This document shows, in pieces, positions 1 to 10,636 of a stretch of 64,000 bases of DNA. Positions within the stretch are counted from its first letter, which is position 1, and every line of letters begins with the position of its first letter. Source of the DNA: Hymenochaete sp. R1 (taxonomy: Eukaryota > Basidiomycota > Agaricomycetes > Hymenochaetales > Hymenochaetaceae); contig JAFREE010000054.1 in the NCBI GenBank assembly GCA_019400425.1, positions 62,001-126,000 of the forward strand, in the 5' to 3' direction. The position numbers were made by a program, and so were the translations under genes. The notes beneath the pieces were generated by a model. That model ran no database searches and was not told the DNA's origin. It saw only the letters and a program-made list of their open reading frames with translations.

Positions 1-93
1 GACGTCGTCGACGTCAATAGGAACCATATGAGTGTGTTCCTCCGGCGTCGTCGGAAATGGTGTTGAGGGCCGCCATCTGAGGATGCTCGCCAT

Positions 94-1039
94 CGTCGAG
101 GGGAACGAGCACAGTTCTTGGTGGAGGTGGTGGTAGAGGTGGTGGTTGACTGGGAATGAACGTCGGCGAGAAGGAGACTCAATTGAAGGCTATCGCGCTA
201 ACGTAAGCGAGCGTCGATCATTATTGTTCTTCATTATAGTCACGTGATCTGTATTTCGCCTATCCATAAATTCAGAAATTTTCAAAAGTCTTTCTTCGAG
301 TTCATCTTTCTCTCTCTCCATCACCATCAACCCAGTCTCAACGATGGCAACGGGAACGACAAAGGTGGGTTAATGACTTCAATCTCCTTTGATATGATGA
401 CTTTATTCTCTTCCCCGTCCTACACGACCATGCCGAGAGATAGAGCTTGTTCGTTCGCAACGAACACTCGCCCTTCGAGGCGCCAGTGCACTTGCCAGTG
501 CCATTTCGTCTGATCCTCCTATTACTTCTTGACTTTCATATTCTTCATCGATGCTGACTCCGCTTCTCTCTAGGCTGTTTTGTAAGTTAACCTTCCTAGT
601 TCCCTAGTATCGACCCGACTGGTAGCTGCGTACGAGATGAAAACCATACCGTTAATTCGCAGTTTCCTCCCTAACGCCCTCCCTTCGGAGTACTCCCCGA
701 GACCCATGTGTTCATTTTTCCTCTTGTGCCGGCACAGAACCCTTTGTGCGTAGGTCAAGGTGGGCTACCTTGTGTACGTTGGCCGTGTGGTCGGGGCAGG
801 CGTGATGAGGGCGAAGTACTTCCTTGGATGTCTGACCCCCTTCAGCTGCTAGTCGGGATATGGAATATTCTGTATAGAACATCTTACTGATTCTTTGCTG
901 TTCATTAGGCTTTGTGAAAATTTTATTATTCCGTAGCGAGTTTTGTTGTTATCGACGTTATGTATCATGAACCTTCTATGTCTTTGTCATCGTGTATCGT
1001 AAGAATATTTTGAACCTTGTCTCTCACCTTCCATCCTCA
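94..1039. other. Intergenic region, no supported gene
   Basis: I cannot assemble a convincing coding model here. A short ATG frame at about 344 runs into a GT donor and there are several possible splice signals up to about 880, but no joined frame resembles a known protein. The stretch holds the promoter of the downstream DUF4604 gene and perhaps an untranslated or non-coding transcript. Confidence 0.4.
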
Positions 1040-1744
1040 ATGTCCCGCAAAGAGCCCACACGACAACAGTTGTCCTCTCGACTGGCGTATAGTCAAGGCA
1101 CGCCTGCTTTCATTCAAAAACTTAAGAACAGAGTGGCGGGCGTATCCAACCAAGAGGACGAAGAATTTGACGAATGGGAGGCCGCGTCAGGTAGACCGCC
1201 TATTCCTCGTAGACCTACGCCACCCCAACGACCCGAGGGCGATCCAGGGAGTGCTGACGAAGAGGACCTCGGAGACGAGGCTCCGCAGGTCGTTGTTATA
1301 CGAGAAGGAAAGCATTTGACGGAGAGAGAGGCAGAGAACGAGAGGCGTAGAGGTGCGTTGATTACGTGCAACATTTCGCATCTCAGGCTGCAACTATTGC
1401 TCACCACGGCTTCTGTCATAGCAAGAGGCCTTTCTCCACTCCCAGAAGTAACTACAGATGAGAAAGAAGCCCCAGAAGGACACCCTTCAACGACCAAGGG
1501 TCAAGCGAAAGATGCACCCACCTCTAAATCTATATCCACGCCCCTCTCCTTTTCCTCTGCACCTACCACTGGTGCGAAACCCAAGAAACGAAAACTTGGC
1601 TTAGTCGACAACGACAACCTATCGGAGCTCGCAAATAAGGACATAGAACAACAAACTCGGACAAAACCGAAGAAAGGAAAGGAGAAGGGCAAAGCAAAGA
1701 AAGCAAGAACCGGGGCGTTGTTGTCGTTTGACGATGACGGTTGA
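1040..1744 (+). CDS. DUF4604 (KIAA1143-like) protein
   Basis: Two exons, 1040-1352 and 1422-1744, joined across a 69-bp intron with a CTCAC branch site. The N-terminus carries the family's opening segment (LAYSQGTPAFIQKLKNRVAG), an acidic and proline-rich stretch, then the conserved PQVVVIREGKHLTEREAE segment. The C-terminus is Lys-rich and ends in the typical GALLSFDDDG tail. These three blocks in this order are characteristic of DUF4604 proteins, such as human KIAA1143, whose molecular role is not established. The ATG at 1040 was chosen because MSRKEP leads directly into the conserved block. The intron length is a multiple of three and stop-free, so a retained intron would still be translated. 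Identification is secure; function is unknown. Confidence 0.85.
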   Translation: MSRKEPTRQQLSSRLAYSQGTPAFIQKLKNRVAGVSNQEDEEFDEWEAASGRPPIPRRPTPPQRPEGDPGSADEEDLGDEAPQVVVIREGKHLTEREAENERRRGALITCNISHLRLQLLLTTASVIARGLSPLPEVTTDEKEAPEGHPSTTKGQAKDAPTSKSISTPLSFSSAPTTGAKPKKRKLGLVDNDNLSELANKDIEQQTRTKPKKGKEKGKAKKARTGALLSFDDDG

Positions 1745-3248
1745 ACGGTGAATCGGGCGGGCCTCATAATTGGGAGGCATCGTGCCCAGCGTGTATAAAC
1801 TGCAGGGCTTGAGCGGATGACCAGCAGTACTTTGAGGTGCGTTCATTTCAGAATTGTTCGACACGCTTGCGTCTGATAATGTTCCGCTTTAGAGTAAGTA
1901 TTGGCCAACTGGGACCTGGCCGCTTTCTTTCCTCCGTCGGCCCCTTACTTCTAGTCTGTTAAACGTGTCCTTTGACCCCAATTGGATCTAATGTGTCGAA
2001 TGGCATACTGTGCGTGCTAGTGAGCGAGGGCTTGGCAAAGTCCTGAGTCCGACGAATCCTACGTCGGTGCGTGCCTTGCGAGTCTTAGGATCCACAACCC
2101 AAGACGTGAGCGGAAAGTTAGTAATCTACTGTACTAGGGGTTCACTTTGATCTCATCGACAGCGCCAGCGATACGCTTAGCTTGGTCGGCAAAGTCAGTC
2201 AACGCATGTCTCTATATCACTGCAATCCGGTCTTCATATCATCGCCCGCCTTTTGATTGAACATAGCTCAGATCACCGACTGTGGGCAATCCGGGACCAC
2301 CGGCGACAGCGATGTTATCGGTCCACCAATCGAAGCGATTGTATTACCGGTGGCACTGAGGCCTCCATCCTCATATGATTATTTGTGCCGTTCATTGCTC
2401 CGCGTACTGTGATGGAAGGCAAGCGCGCTTAACGCGCCTTTGCCTGCCTTGCAATCCCGACGGGATCTCCATAGCAGATCGTATCCTCTCTGAACCCAAC
2501 AACTCGGTTCCACTGAACTCGCGACCTTTTCCACAGATTGTTTGTTCGCCGTTCAAGACTTTTGCGTACGCGACGGCCAAGAGTTCCCTATCGTCTTCGC
2601 AAGGGTCTCAATAACGGTCCTACTCAAAAGCGGACGGGGGTATTAGCTCTAGACAATTCGTGTTAGGCTTTGCGTGAACCCTGTCTCCCGCAGGCTTAGA
2701 GCACCGAGCGCCGTTCCCCCCATCTGTCGACAGTGCGCTCATCTGCGGGATCTCGAGACCGCTTCCGCGCACGTACACGTATCAGTCTCACTTATTCTGA
2801 TACTCCGGTAGTAATGGAGTGCATCCCATTCGCTCTCATACGCACAAACCAGTCCTCCTTGAAGTGCATTCCGCTTCTGGCGCATCCGAAAACCAATTGT
2901 GGCCACCGCACGATCTCCGAGGAATGTCTTGGTGCATGGTCCGTTCGGGTCTGGTGATGACGAACATTAATATCGGACAGGATACCTTCAGTATTGGCGT
3001 CCCTACGATCCCTGTGTCACGATCTCATCAAGTCGTCGGCGAATTTGAGGGACCGTTTGTGCGCAATGAACAGCTGGTTCTAGCCGTTTTTTGCACTGCA
3101 GGGTCAGATGGCACTCAGTTGGTTGCCCAATCCACATTGACGATCAATGGGTATAAAGGGGGAGAGGGTTAAAGGAAAGACATAGCATTGATCATACCCA
3201 TAACTCACTTGCACCCTCTTAACTCCAGTCCATTGATCGTTTCGTACT
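1745..3248. repeat. Upstream region of DyP1, diverged copy of 5545-6469
   Basis: No gene is supported. From about 2240 the region aligns in patches with the region upstream of the second peroxidase gene, including a shared block around 2960-3060 versus 6195-6300 (CAGGATACC followed by a similar CA-rich stretch) and a common GTATAAAGGGGGAG element. Short antisense ORFs in the two copies show weak similarity to each other, so a decayed gene may lie here. It was duplicated together with the peroxidase gene. Confidence 0.6.
3152..3157 (+). promoter_or_regulatory. TATA box of DyP1
   Basis: TATAAA within GTATAAAGGGGGAG, 97 bp before the start codon. The same 14-bp element sits at the equivalent place before the second copy. 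Confidence 0.6.
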
Positions 3249-5271
3249 ATGTCGTGGCCCACGCAGCAAGATCTTAATGACCTTCAAGGTAAAATATCTC
3301 CCCGTTGTCACCAGTCTTCATTGCTGACTTTCATCTCGTCTAGGTGACATTATGTATGATACTCGTGGTTCTTTCTTTTTTGGATATCGTGCTCACAGCT
3401 AACATAGTCTCGGCTTCGCCAAGCGTGTTGAAGACTTCATCTTCTTCAACATCCAAGACGCCGCGGCCTTCAAGCATGCCCTGCCCCAGCTTGTTCCGTT
3501 GATCACGACCACTGCGCAGGTCCAGAAATCGCGTAAGGACATCGCGGACCACAAGGCAGCAAATCTTCCTGGGCTATTGAAGAATCTCAACGTTAATATT
3601 TCATTCTCTAAAGCTGGGTTACAGAAGGTAATCGTCGAAGTCTTTGCTTCATAAGTGTTAGCGATTGACTTCTAGGGTTTAACAGCTGGGTGTCACTGAT
3701 GACTTGAAAGACAAACCATTCAATGAGGGTCAACTAGCTCACGCAGAAGCTCTTAAGGAAGCTGGAAAGGTTGTGAACGGCAAGTTCGAGCCAGCCTGGT
3801 TGGACGTGTTCAAGAAAGAAATCGATGGCGTTCTCCTGGTAATGATTATTTCTGTCCATTTTTCCTCGGGTCGGAGTGTAAATTTGATCGCGGTTTGTAT
3901 TTAGATTGGCGGAGATTCGAAGCCCACTGTCACCGATGGAACGAACAAAGTCGAGCACGTCCTTGGAAACTCTATCAAAGAGGTCTTCAAAGTTGACGGT
4001 CAGGCCCGCCCTGGAAAGGAGCACGGCCATGAACATTTCGTAAGTTAAATCTTTACTCTTTTTTGTCCAGCAAGGCTGACAATTTCATTTGTAGGGTTTC
4101 AAGGACGGTATTTCATCGCCAGCCATTCCTTCCCTCACAGGAAAACCACTTCCTGGTCAGCTTCCATGCGACCCTGGCGTTATCGTCACGGGTGTCGGTA
4201 ATGATGTAGCAACTGGCCGTCCTGCATGGGCGAAGAACGGTTCCTTCCTTTGGTATGTCCAGTTACAATATAAAGCAAGGTCAAGCGTTTAATTTTCAAT
4301 ACCAGTTACCGTCAACTTCAGCAGCTCGTCCCCGAGTTCAACAAGTTCCTGCAGGATAATCCTGTCAAGCTCCCGAACGACCCGAAGTTACCTATCCCAC
4401 TTCCTCTCCCGCATGACCAGGCTGTCGAACTCGCTGGTGCGCGTCTCTTTGGTCGCTGGAAATCCGGTGCTCCTCTCGAGCTTGCGCCGACGAAGGATGA
4501 TCCCGAGCTTGCGAAGGATAGTCAGCGTAACAATAATTTCACATTTGCGGATAGCCTAACAGACCAGACCAAGTGTCCGTTCGCGGCGCACATCCGGAAG
4601 ACGAACCCAAGGGCTGACCTTTTGTCGTAAGTACCCGTTTCCTTGCGCTTTTATACCCCCCCCCCCCCCCTTTGGAGGTCTAAAAGCTCATCTAAAATCT
4701 ATAGGCCGCCTATCAGTGCCCCAGAGGCCCAGCTAGCGTCCCATTTCATCACGCGGAAGAGTATCCCGTATGGACCGGAAGTGACGCCCGCGGAAGCGCT
4801 TTCGAAGAAAACACAGGTCGACCGTGGTCTGGCCTTCGTTTGCTACCAAAGTAATCTGACGAACGGTTTCGAGTTTGTGCAGGAAAGTACGTAATGTCGT
4901 AATATCTTACGCCATCATCATGCGATTTTGACAGCGAATTCATTCATGGCGCAGGTTGGTCCAATACATCTGATTTCCCGCAGAACAAGAAGCCAGCGCC
5001 TGGATTTGACCCCATCAGTATGTCATTTCCTCTCTTTCCCTCTCCTGTCTTTTGGCCTGTTCATTCTCCATCCCTGACGAAACTTATCCTTTTTTTCAAT
5101 CTGCTACTCGTAGTTGGCCAGAACAAAGGCGAAGCGCGCGAGATGACTGGTCTTCAAATTGATGCTCAAGGAAACAAAACTGCGCTCCCCATCGATTTTG
5201 TGGTATCGAAAGGCGGCGCGTACTTCTTTTCACCTTCGATCACGGCCCTGAAGACAAAACTGGCTGCTTGA
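3249..5271 (+). CDS. DyP-type peroxidase, tandem copy 1
   Basis: Dye-decolorizing haem peroxidase (EC 1.11.1.19 class), using hydrogen peroxide to oxidise dyes and phenolic or lignin-related compounds. Ten exons: 3249-3288, 3344-3353, 3408-3627, 3686-3838, 3905-4039, 4095-4252, 4306-4626, 4705-4886, 4955-5017, 5114-5271, giving 479 residues, normal for the fungal family. Visible motifs are the N-terminal QGDI segment, the GFKDG motif with the likely catalytic Asp190, the proximal haem ligand His334 in CPFAAHIRKTNPR, and Arg363 about 29 residues later, the spacing expected for the distal Arg. The C-terminal GGAYFFSPSITALKTK is typical. There is no signal peptide: the protein starts MSWPTQQDL directly before the conserved domain, so an intracellular location is likely. 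Intron 7 contains a run of 15 C. A close paralogue follows immediately. Confidence 0.93.
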
Positions 5272-6469
5272 GACAGCCAGAATGAGAGTAACTCATAGTT
5301 TGCGGCTGCGTTGATCTTGATATTTGTACGTATGTGACGACCATTTATTAAATTGTTAATGTATTACAACACTGCGGATTTTTGCGATTTGACCTTTCTG
5401 AGCGCTTTACCCGAGCTTGGGCTACTCATGAGCATGCAGAACTCTCCTTCAAGCGCCCTTCTTCATGTAGTGGTCGATTTGTGCAAAAATTGTTGAAACA
5501 AAGGTCAGTCGTCGCATCGTCATCCATCCCGCCCTTTCATCAGTGTCCCATCGCAATTAATAAACTCAGAGCTATCGGTGACAGCGCCAACTCGGACGGT
5601 GTCGGTCCGCGAATCGAAGTAAGTGCACAACCCCTAATTCAATCAGCTGTGGCGTTCATCGTCGTCTTACTTCTACGCACTGGTGCTATAGTTAAATGAG
5701 TGCACTTAATCCTCTCTGAATCCATTAGATTCCGACAGGATCTTCGTAGCTGATCTCGACCCGTCAAAAGCTTGAGCTCGGTGACATCAAGTTCGCGACC
5801 TTTACAGATCTTTAATTCATCGTTCGAGGCCTTCGCGCGCGAGATTTCCAAGTACCTTCTAAAGTTTTTGTAAGGGTTTTAATTAGAGTCTTACCCAAAA
5901 ACGAATGCAAACTCGTAGCTCATGGTTTGAATCGACTTATCTGTTCCAGGTCTCGTGTAACTTGCGTCCACTGGAATGGAGCGCCGAGTGCCGTACCTGT
6001 CAAAAGTGCGTTCATCCCCGAAATCTCAACACCGCTTATGTACGTACATCACTCTTGCTTATTACGGCACTCAGATAGCAATACATTGCATGCTATTCGC
6101 GCTCATGCACCCAAATGAGCATCTGAAACTAATCGTGACCTTCGCCTGGGCCTCGAGAGTGTATTATTCGTGTTCGCTCCGCCTAGATCCGATGATGATG
6201 AACAATAACTTGAGTATTGAACAGGATACCATCAATATTGGGTTCCTGCGTGCCCTGTATCTCGATTTCGTCAGGTCGCCGGTGGATGTGGTGGACTTCG
6301 TCCGTTGCGGTTTGGACTGCGGTGTCAAATGACCTACGCTCGTTGAGGACAGTTGGGTATAAAGGGGGAGATGAATATTGAAGAAAGAACACTACTCATA
6401 CCTGTACCAATTACTATCGTTTCACCCTTTCATCCGTACTACGTTCCGAACCGTCGCCCGTTTCGTGTT
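5272..6469. repeat. Intergenic and promoter region of DyP2, copy of the region before DyP1
   Basis: No gene is seen. The first part is the 3' region of copy 1. From about 5545 it is a diverged duplicate of 2240-3248. This implies that the tandem duplication unit contained about 1 kb of upstream DNA plus the whole gene. Confidence 0.6.
6358..6363 (+). promoter_or_regulatory. TATA box of DyP2
   Basis: TATAAA in the same GTATAAAGGGGGAG context as before copy 1, 112 bp upstream of the start codon. Confidence 0.6.
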
Positions 6470-8442
6470 ATGTCGTGGCCCACACAACAAGATCTTGATG
6501 ACCTTCAAGGTAAGGATTCTCTCCTCTGTCACTAATTTTCTTGGCTGAATTTCATGCTGTTCAGGCGACATTATGTATGGTATCAACGCTCTGCCTCCTT
6601 CACCACCACGCTCATAGTTGATGTAGCCTAGGCTTCGCCAAGCGTGTCGAAGACTTCATTTTCTTCAATATCCAAGACGCCGCCGCCTTCAAGCATGCCC
6701 TACTCCGACTAGTTCCATTGATCACTACTACTGCGCAGGTCCAGAAATCGCGCAAGGATATTGCGGACCACAAGAAGGCGAATCTTCCGGGACTGTTGAA
6801 GAACCTCAACACTAATATTGCGTTCTCAAAGATTGGCCTACAGAAGGTGATTTGTCTTCTTAAGTTCTGCAAGGACATTGGTGATTGACCTGAGAGTTTC
6901 GATAGCTCGGAGTCACTGAAGACCTGAAGGACAAATCATTCACAGAAGGTCAACTCGCACATGCAGGCTCTGCGGATCCGAACATCCTAAGTCTTGGAGA
7001 CACTGGAAAGGTCGTAGATGGCAAGTTCGACCCCGCCTGGCTAGACGTGTTTAAGAAAGATATCGATGGTGTTGTTCTGGTAATGATTATTTCTGTCCGA
7101 GATTTCTAACCGTGAAATAATACTTATCACGGGATCTCTTTAGATTGCCGGAGATTGCAAGTCCACCGTCACCGACGGTACGAACAAAGTCGAACATGTC
7201 CTTGGAAACTCCATCAAGGAGGTCTTCAAAGTTGACGGACAGACGCGTCCAGGAAAAGAGCACGGTCATGAACACTTTGTGAGTAGTTTCCTCGCTTCAA
7301 TTTTTTCGTTAGTCTGAATTATTTTGTAGGGTTTCAAGGATGGTATTTCCTCTCCAGCCATTCCTGCTCTCACAGGCAAGCCACTTCCCGGTCAACTTCC
7401 ATGTGACTCTGGAGTCATCGTCACGGGTGTGGGTAAGGATGCTGCAACTGGTCGTCCTGCATGGGCGAAGAACGGCTCCTTCCTTTGGTATGTCCAGTTA
7501 CAATATAAAGCAAGGTCAAGCGTTTAATTTTCAATACCAGTTACCGTCAACTTCAGCAGCTCGTCCCCGAGTTCAACAAGTTCCTGCAGGATAATCCCGT
7601 CAAGCTCCCGAATGACCCGAAGTTACCTATCCCACTCCCTCTCCCGCATGACCAAGCGGTCGAACTCGCTGGTGCCCGTCTGTTTGGTCGCTGGAAGTCT
7701 GGTGCTCCTCTCGAGCTTGCACCAACGAAGGATGATCCCGAGCTTGCGAAGGATAATCAGCGTAACAACAACTTCACATTTGCGGACAGTTTGACAGATC
7801 AGACCAAGTGTCCGTTCGCGGCGCACATCCGGAAGACGAACCCAAGGGCTGACCTTGTACCGTAAGTTTATTTTATTTGATCACGTATTTTTATTTTCGG
7901 AAGCTCATCGAGTTTTGAAGTGGTTTCGAATCAGAGGAAGCAATGGCGGAACACTTTATCATGCGTAAGAGCATCACGTATGGCCCGGAAGTAACGCCCG
8001 AAGAAGCACATTCAGACAAGTCGAAATTAGACCGCGGCCTTGCATTCGTTTGTTACCAGAGTAACTTAGCGAATGGCTTTGAATTTGTGCAGGAAAGTGC
8101 GTAACTTTCTTTTTTTTTGACACGTTTGCACATTAGAATCTCAATTTTTCTTGTGATCCAGGCTGGGCCAATACTACTAACTTCCCACCTGGCAAACAAC
8201 CAATCACCCCCGGATTCGACCCCATCAGTATGTTACTTTTCTTACTCTCTTTGTATCTGATACTCTTCAACTTGCTATACGTAGTTGGTCAGAAGAACGG
8301 CGAAGCCCGCCAGATGTCTGGTCTCCAGATTAATGCACAAGAAAAGGACACCACGCTCCCCATCGAATTCGTTGTGGCTAAAGGGGGCGCATACTTCTTC
8401 TCACCCTCGATCACGGCTCTCAAGACAAAACTTGCCGCTTGA
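6470..8442 (+). CDS. DyP-type peroxidase, tandem copy 2
   Basis: Paralogue of the preceding gene with the same ten-exon structure: 6470-6509, 6565-6574, 6627-6846, 6906-7079, 7144-7278, 7330-7487, 7541-7861, 7921-8096, 8162-8227, 8285-8442; 485 residues. The catalytic set is intact: Asp197 in GFKDG, His341 in the AAHIRKTNPR segment, Arg368 in FIMRKSI. Differences from copy 1 are a seven-residue insertion in exon 4 (around SADPNILSLGD) and a diverged stretch at the start of exon 8, where the only frame-preserving acceptor is 7919-7920. No signal peptide is present. Intron 6 is identical to that of copy 1 whereas the other introns have diverged, which points to gene conversion. Both copies look functional. 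Confidence 0.93.
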
Positions 8443-9096
8443 GATGGTCGGAACGAGAAGAATTCTTGTCTTGTATTTTTTATGATTTTTTGATGCGTAT
8501 ACGATTAGCTTAAGGCGCTCATCGGGCCGCCAATGGATTATAACGCCGCAGACCTTCGTGATCTGTCTTTTTGCACGCTGTTCGAAGGGTACCATGTAGC
8601 GAAGCACATGTTCGCTTGGTCGTAACATGATCAAGATCAATGGCATATTGCCTTGATGTGTTATTCACAGGTCAAGTTACAAAAACAGTATGATACTGCA
8701 GTCGCGATGCATCTCGAAATTTGAGATTTTTCGAGTTGTCGCGAGCCACATTCCATGAAACGATTCGAAAGAGTTTCATTCTTATCAATACTCAGAGCTA
8801 CTTATGTCGAAACTGGCCGATGACCCACAAGATACCATGGATTCTCACGTACATTGAGTCGTAATGTTAGGTCACCTTTGTCCCACAACATGTGGCATCT
8901 CACGAGTTGGACTGATGCTTAAGAGCTGGATGGAAGTCGGAAGTCGGCGTCACTTGCTATTTGCATATATTTAGCGATTGAACAATTAGGTAACATACTT
9001 TGTATTAGTCAGCATAGAGTAATCGACGGCACTCATAGACGGCCATCCGCCTCCTGAGCTGACGTCTTAACTATCTCCCTAGCAATTGCGTTGCGA
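8443..9096. other. Intergenic region
   Basis: AT-rich, with no coding model supported. It contains the 3' end of DyP2 and the promoter of the Vtc1-like gene. Confidence 0.5.
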
Positions 9097-10144
9097 ATGG
9101 CAGAATCATCGACTTTGAGACATGTTCAAGAGACTCCGGCTTCTCATACGGAGGGAGGTGTCGAGGTCTTAAAGGAAGAGGGCATTCTCAAGCGCTCATG
9201 GCACGCGGTGCTCTCGCCATTCTCCTCCACCGCTCTTGCTGCTCTCCCTGATACCTCCCGTCGTAATCGAGACCGCGAACTACGTGCAGATAGGATACCA
9301 GAAAGCTACTCAAACGATACGAATGGCGGAACGGTGCGGGAAACGGTAGTGTCCAGTTCACCAAGCTCGGGTGGGCTACGAGAGACGCTATTGAACGTTC
9401 GCGTGCCGAAGAAAATGCCAACCGCGGTAAAGGTGGAAGGCAAAGTATGGTTTGCAAACGAGAGAAGTATGCATGTTTTATGTCTTTGCTTTTATGATAT
9501 TGATTAATTTTTCTTTCAAGCCTGGATTTCGTACCTCAATATAGGCGTCATCATTGGTACACTGGCTCTTGCATTGTTCAATGCATCAGAAGACGTCGTT
9601 GCGCGGAATTTTGCTTATATCTATGCTCTAATCAGCATTTTTGTGCTTGTATGTATCCGTGCTCTATGGGCTGATTTGGCACTGATGTGATGTACTGGTT
9701 TAGGTGTACGGGTGGGTCATCTACCAGAAAAGAATCACAATGATCCGGAAGCGTGACCCAGGTCATTTTGGTCAGTTTTTATTCTCGCATGTCTGAAACC
9801 TATGTTAATAATGATAAACAAATTCAAAAAGATCAAATTGCTGGACCAGTTGTCATATCCGCCTTCCTCTTCTGTGCTGTCCTCGCGAATTTCATCATAC
9901 GATGTGAGACTATTCCTGTTGTGCAGCCTTCTCACTAATGATTCTCATCCTCTCTGCTACCCTCATACTTTATTAGTGCAGGAAATGTGAGTTTTGCATT
10001 GGTGTTTCGTTTTCCGTACATTGGAAATCTTACAGTTCAATCGCATCTTCACTAGGCGAAGGAGGTCGATCCCGGTCCCGGAGAAATGATCTTTGGGAAT
10101 TATCCGCTCAACATTGCTATTGCTCAGCTGCTTCACAAATCTGA
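9097..10144 (+). CDS. Vtc1-like vacuolar transporter chaperone subunit (DUF202)
   Basis: Membrane subunit of the VTC polyphosphate polymerase complex of the vacuole. Exons 9097-9466, 9521-9648, 9704-9770 and 9832-9903 join into a DUF202 domain: the PTAVKVEGKVWFANERTWIS segment with the family FANERT motif, then three transmembrane helices (about SYLNIGVIIGTLALALF, YIYALISIFVLVYGWVI, VVISAFLFCAVLANFII) with basic RITMIRKRDPG between helices 2 and 3. The N-terminus has about 110 extra Ser/Thr-rich residues; yeast Vtc1 is only about 129 residues in total. The last few codons are uncertain: after 9903 a short exon and one or two more introns are possible, with stop codons anywhere from about 9936 to 10144. 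The family call is secure, the 3' end is not. Confidence 0.8.
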
Positions 10145-10636
10145 GGGCCAACATTTTCGGAGCTTCTTGTTTTAGTAGCTTCACCGTAAATCTAATTTCA
10201 CTTGCCTATCGTATATATTTTCTAACTAGGCTGCTGACAATGACGTATGGAGTTACGCTGACTTCGAAAATCACTACTTGAATTCGTTCGTTTGAGATGG
10301 GCATGTTCACACTGCGCGACTTTAGTATTCCACTGGTAAATACTATCTTGCGTTTCATTTGTTATGATAGAGCAATGCAATATACAGGTTAGTGGCGATC
10401 GCAGAGTTTGGAGTCTTATTCCCCCATTCATCTCTCGCTTGCAATGAACTCATTTACTAAATCAAACTTGCAGCACCCCCGATCGCGACCACGAAACTTT
10501 TCAAATATTATAAATTGGCTTGCGGAACTCCCCCGTGTATAACGGCGCTCGAACGGCAATCCGCTTCCGTCTCAACTCCGCATACTCTTTGGTCGTTTTC
10601 TCGCCCTGACAATAACTCTTAATCCTGGTCTGCTCT

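Noticed and set aside
1..93. Possible minus-strand coding start at the left edge (ATG at 93, and another at 76)
   Set aside because: Two overlapping frames are open for only about 30 codons to the edge or to a stop at 14; neither resembles a known protein.
344..890. Small spliced gene starting MATGTTK, or a box C/D-like snoRNA around 800-840
   Set aside because: Several splice combinations are possible but none gives a recognisable protein, and no terminal stem could be shown for a snoRNA.
2819..3172. 117-codon plus-strand frame upstream of DyP1 and a 118-codon frame upstream of DyP2
   Set aside because: They lie at equivalent positions but in sequence that aligns at DNA level with shifting frames; their protein similarity is weak, as expected for promoters rather than coding exons.
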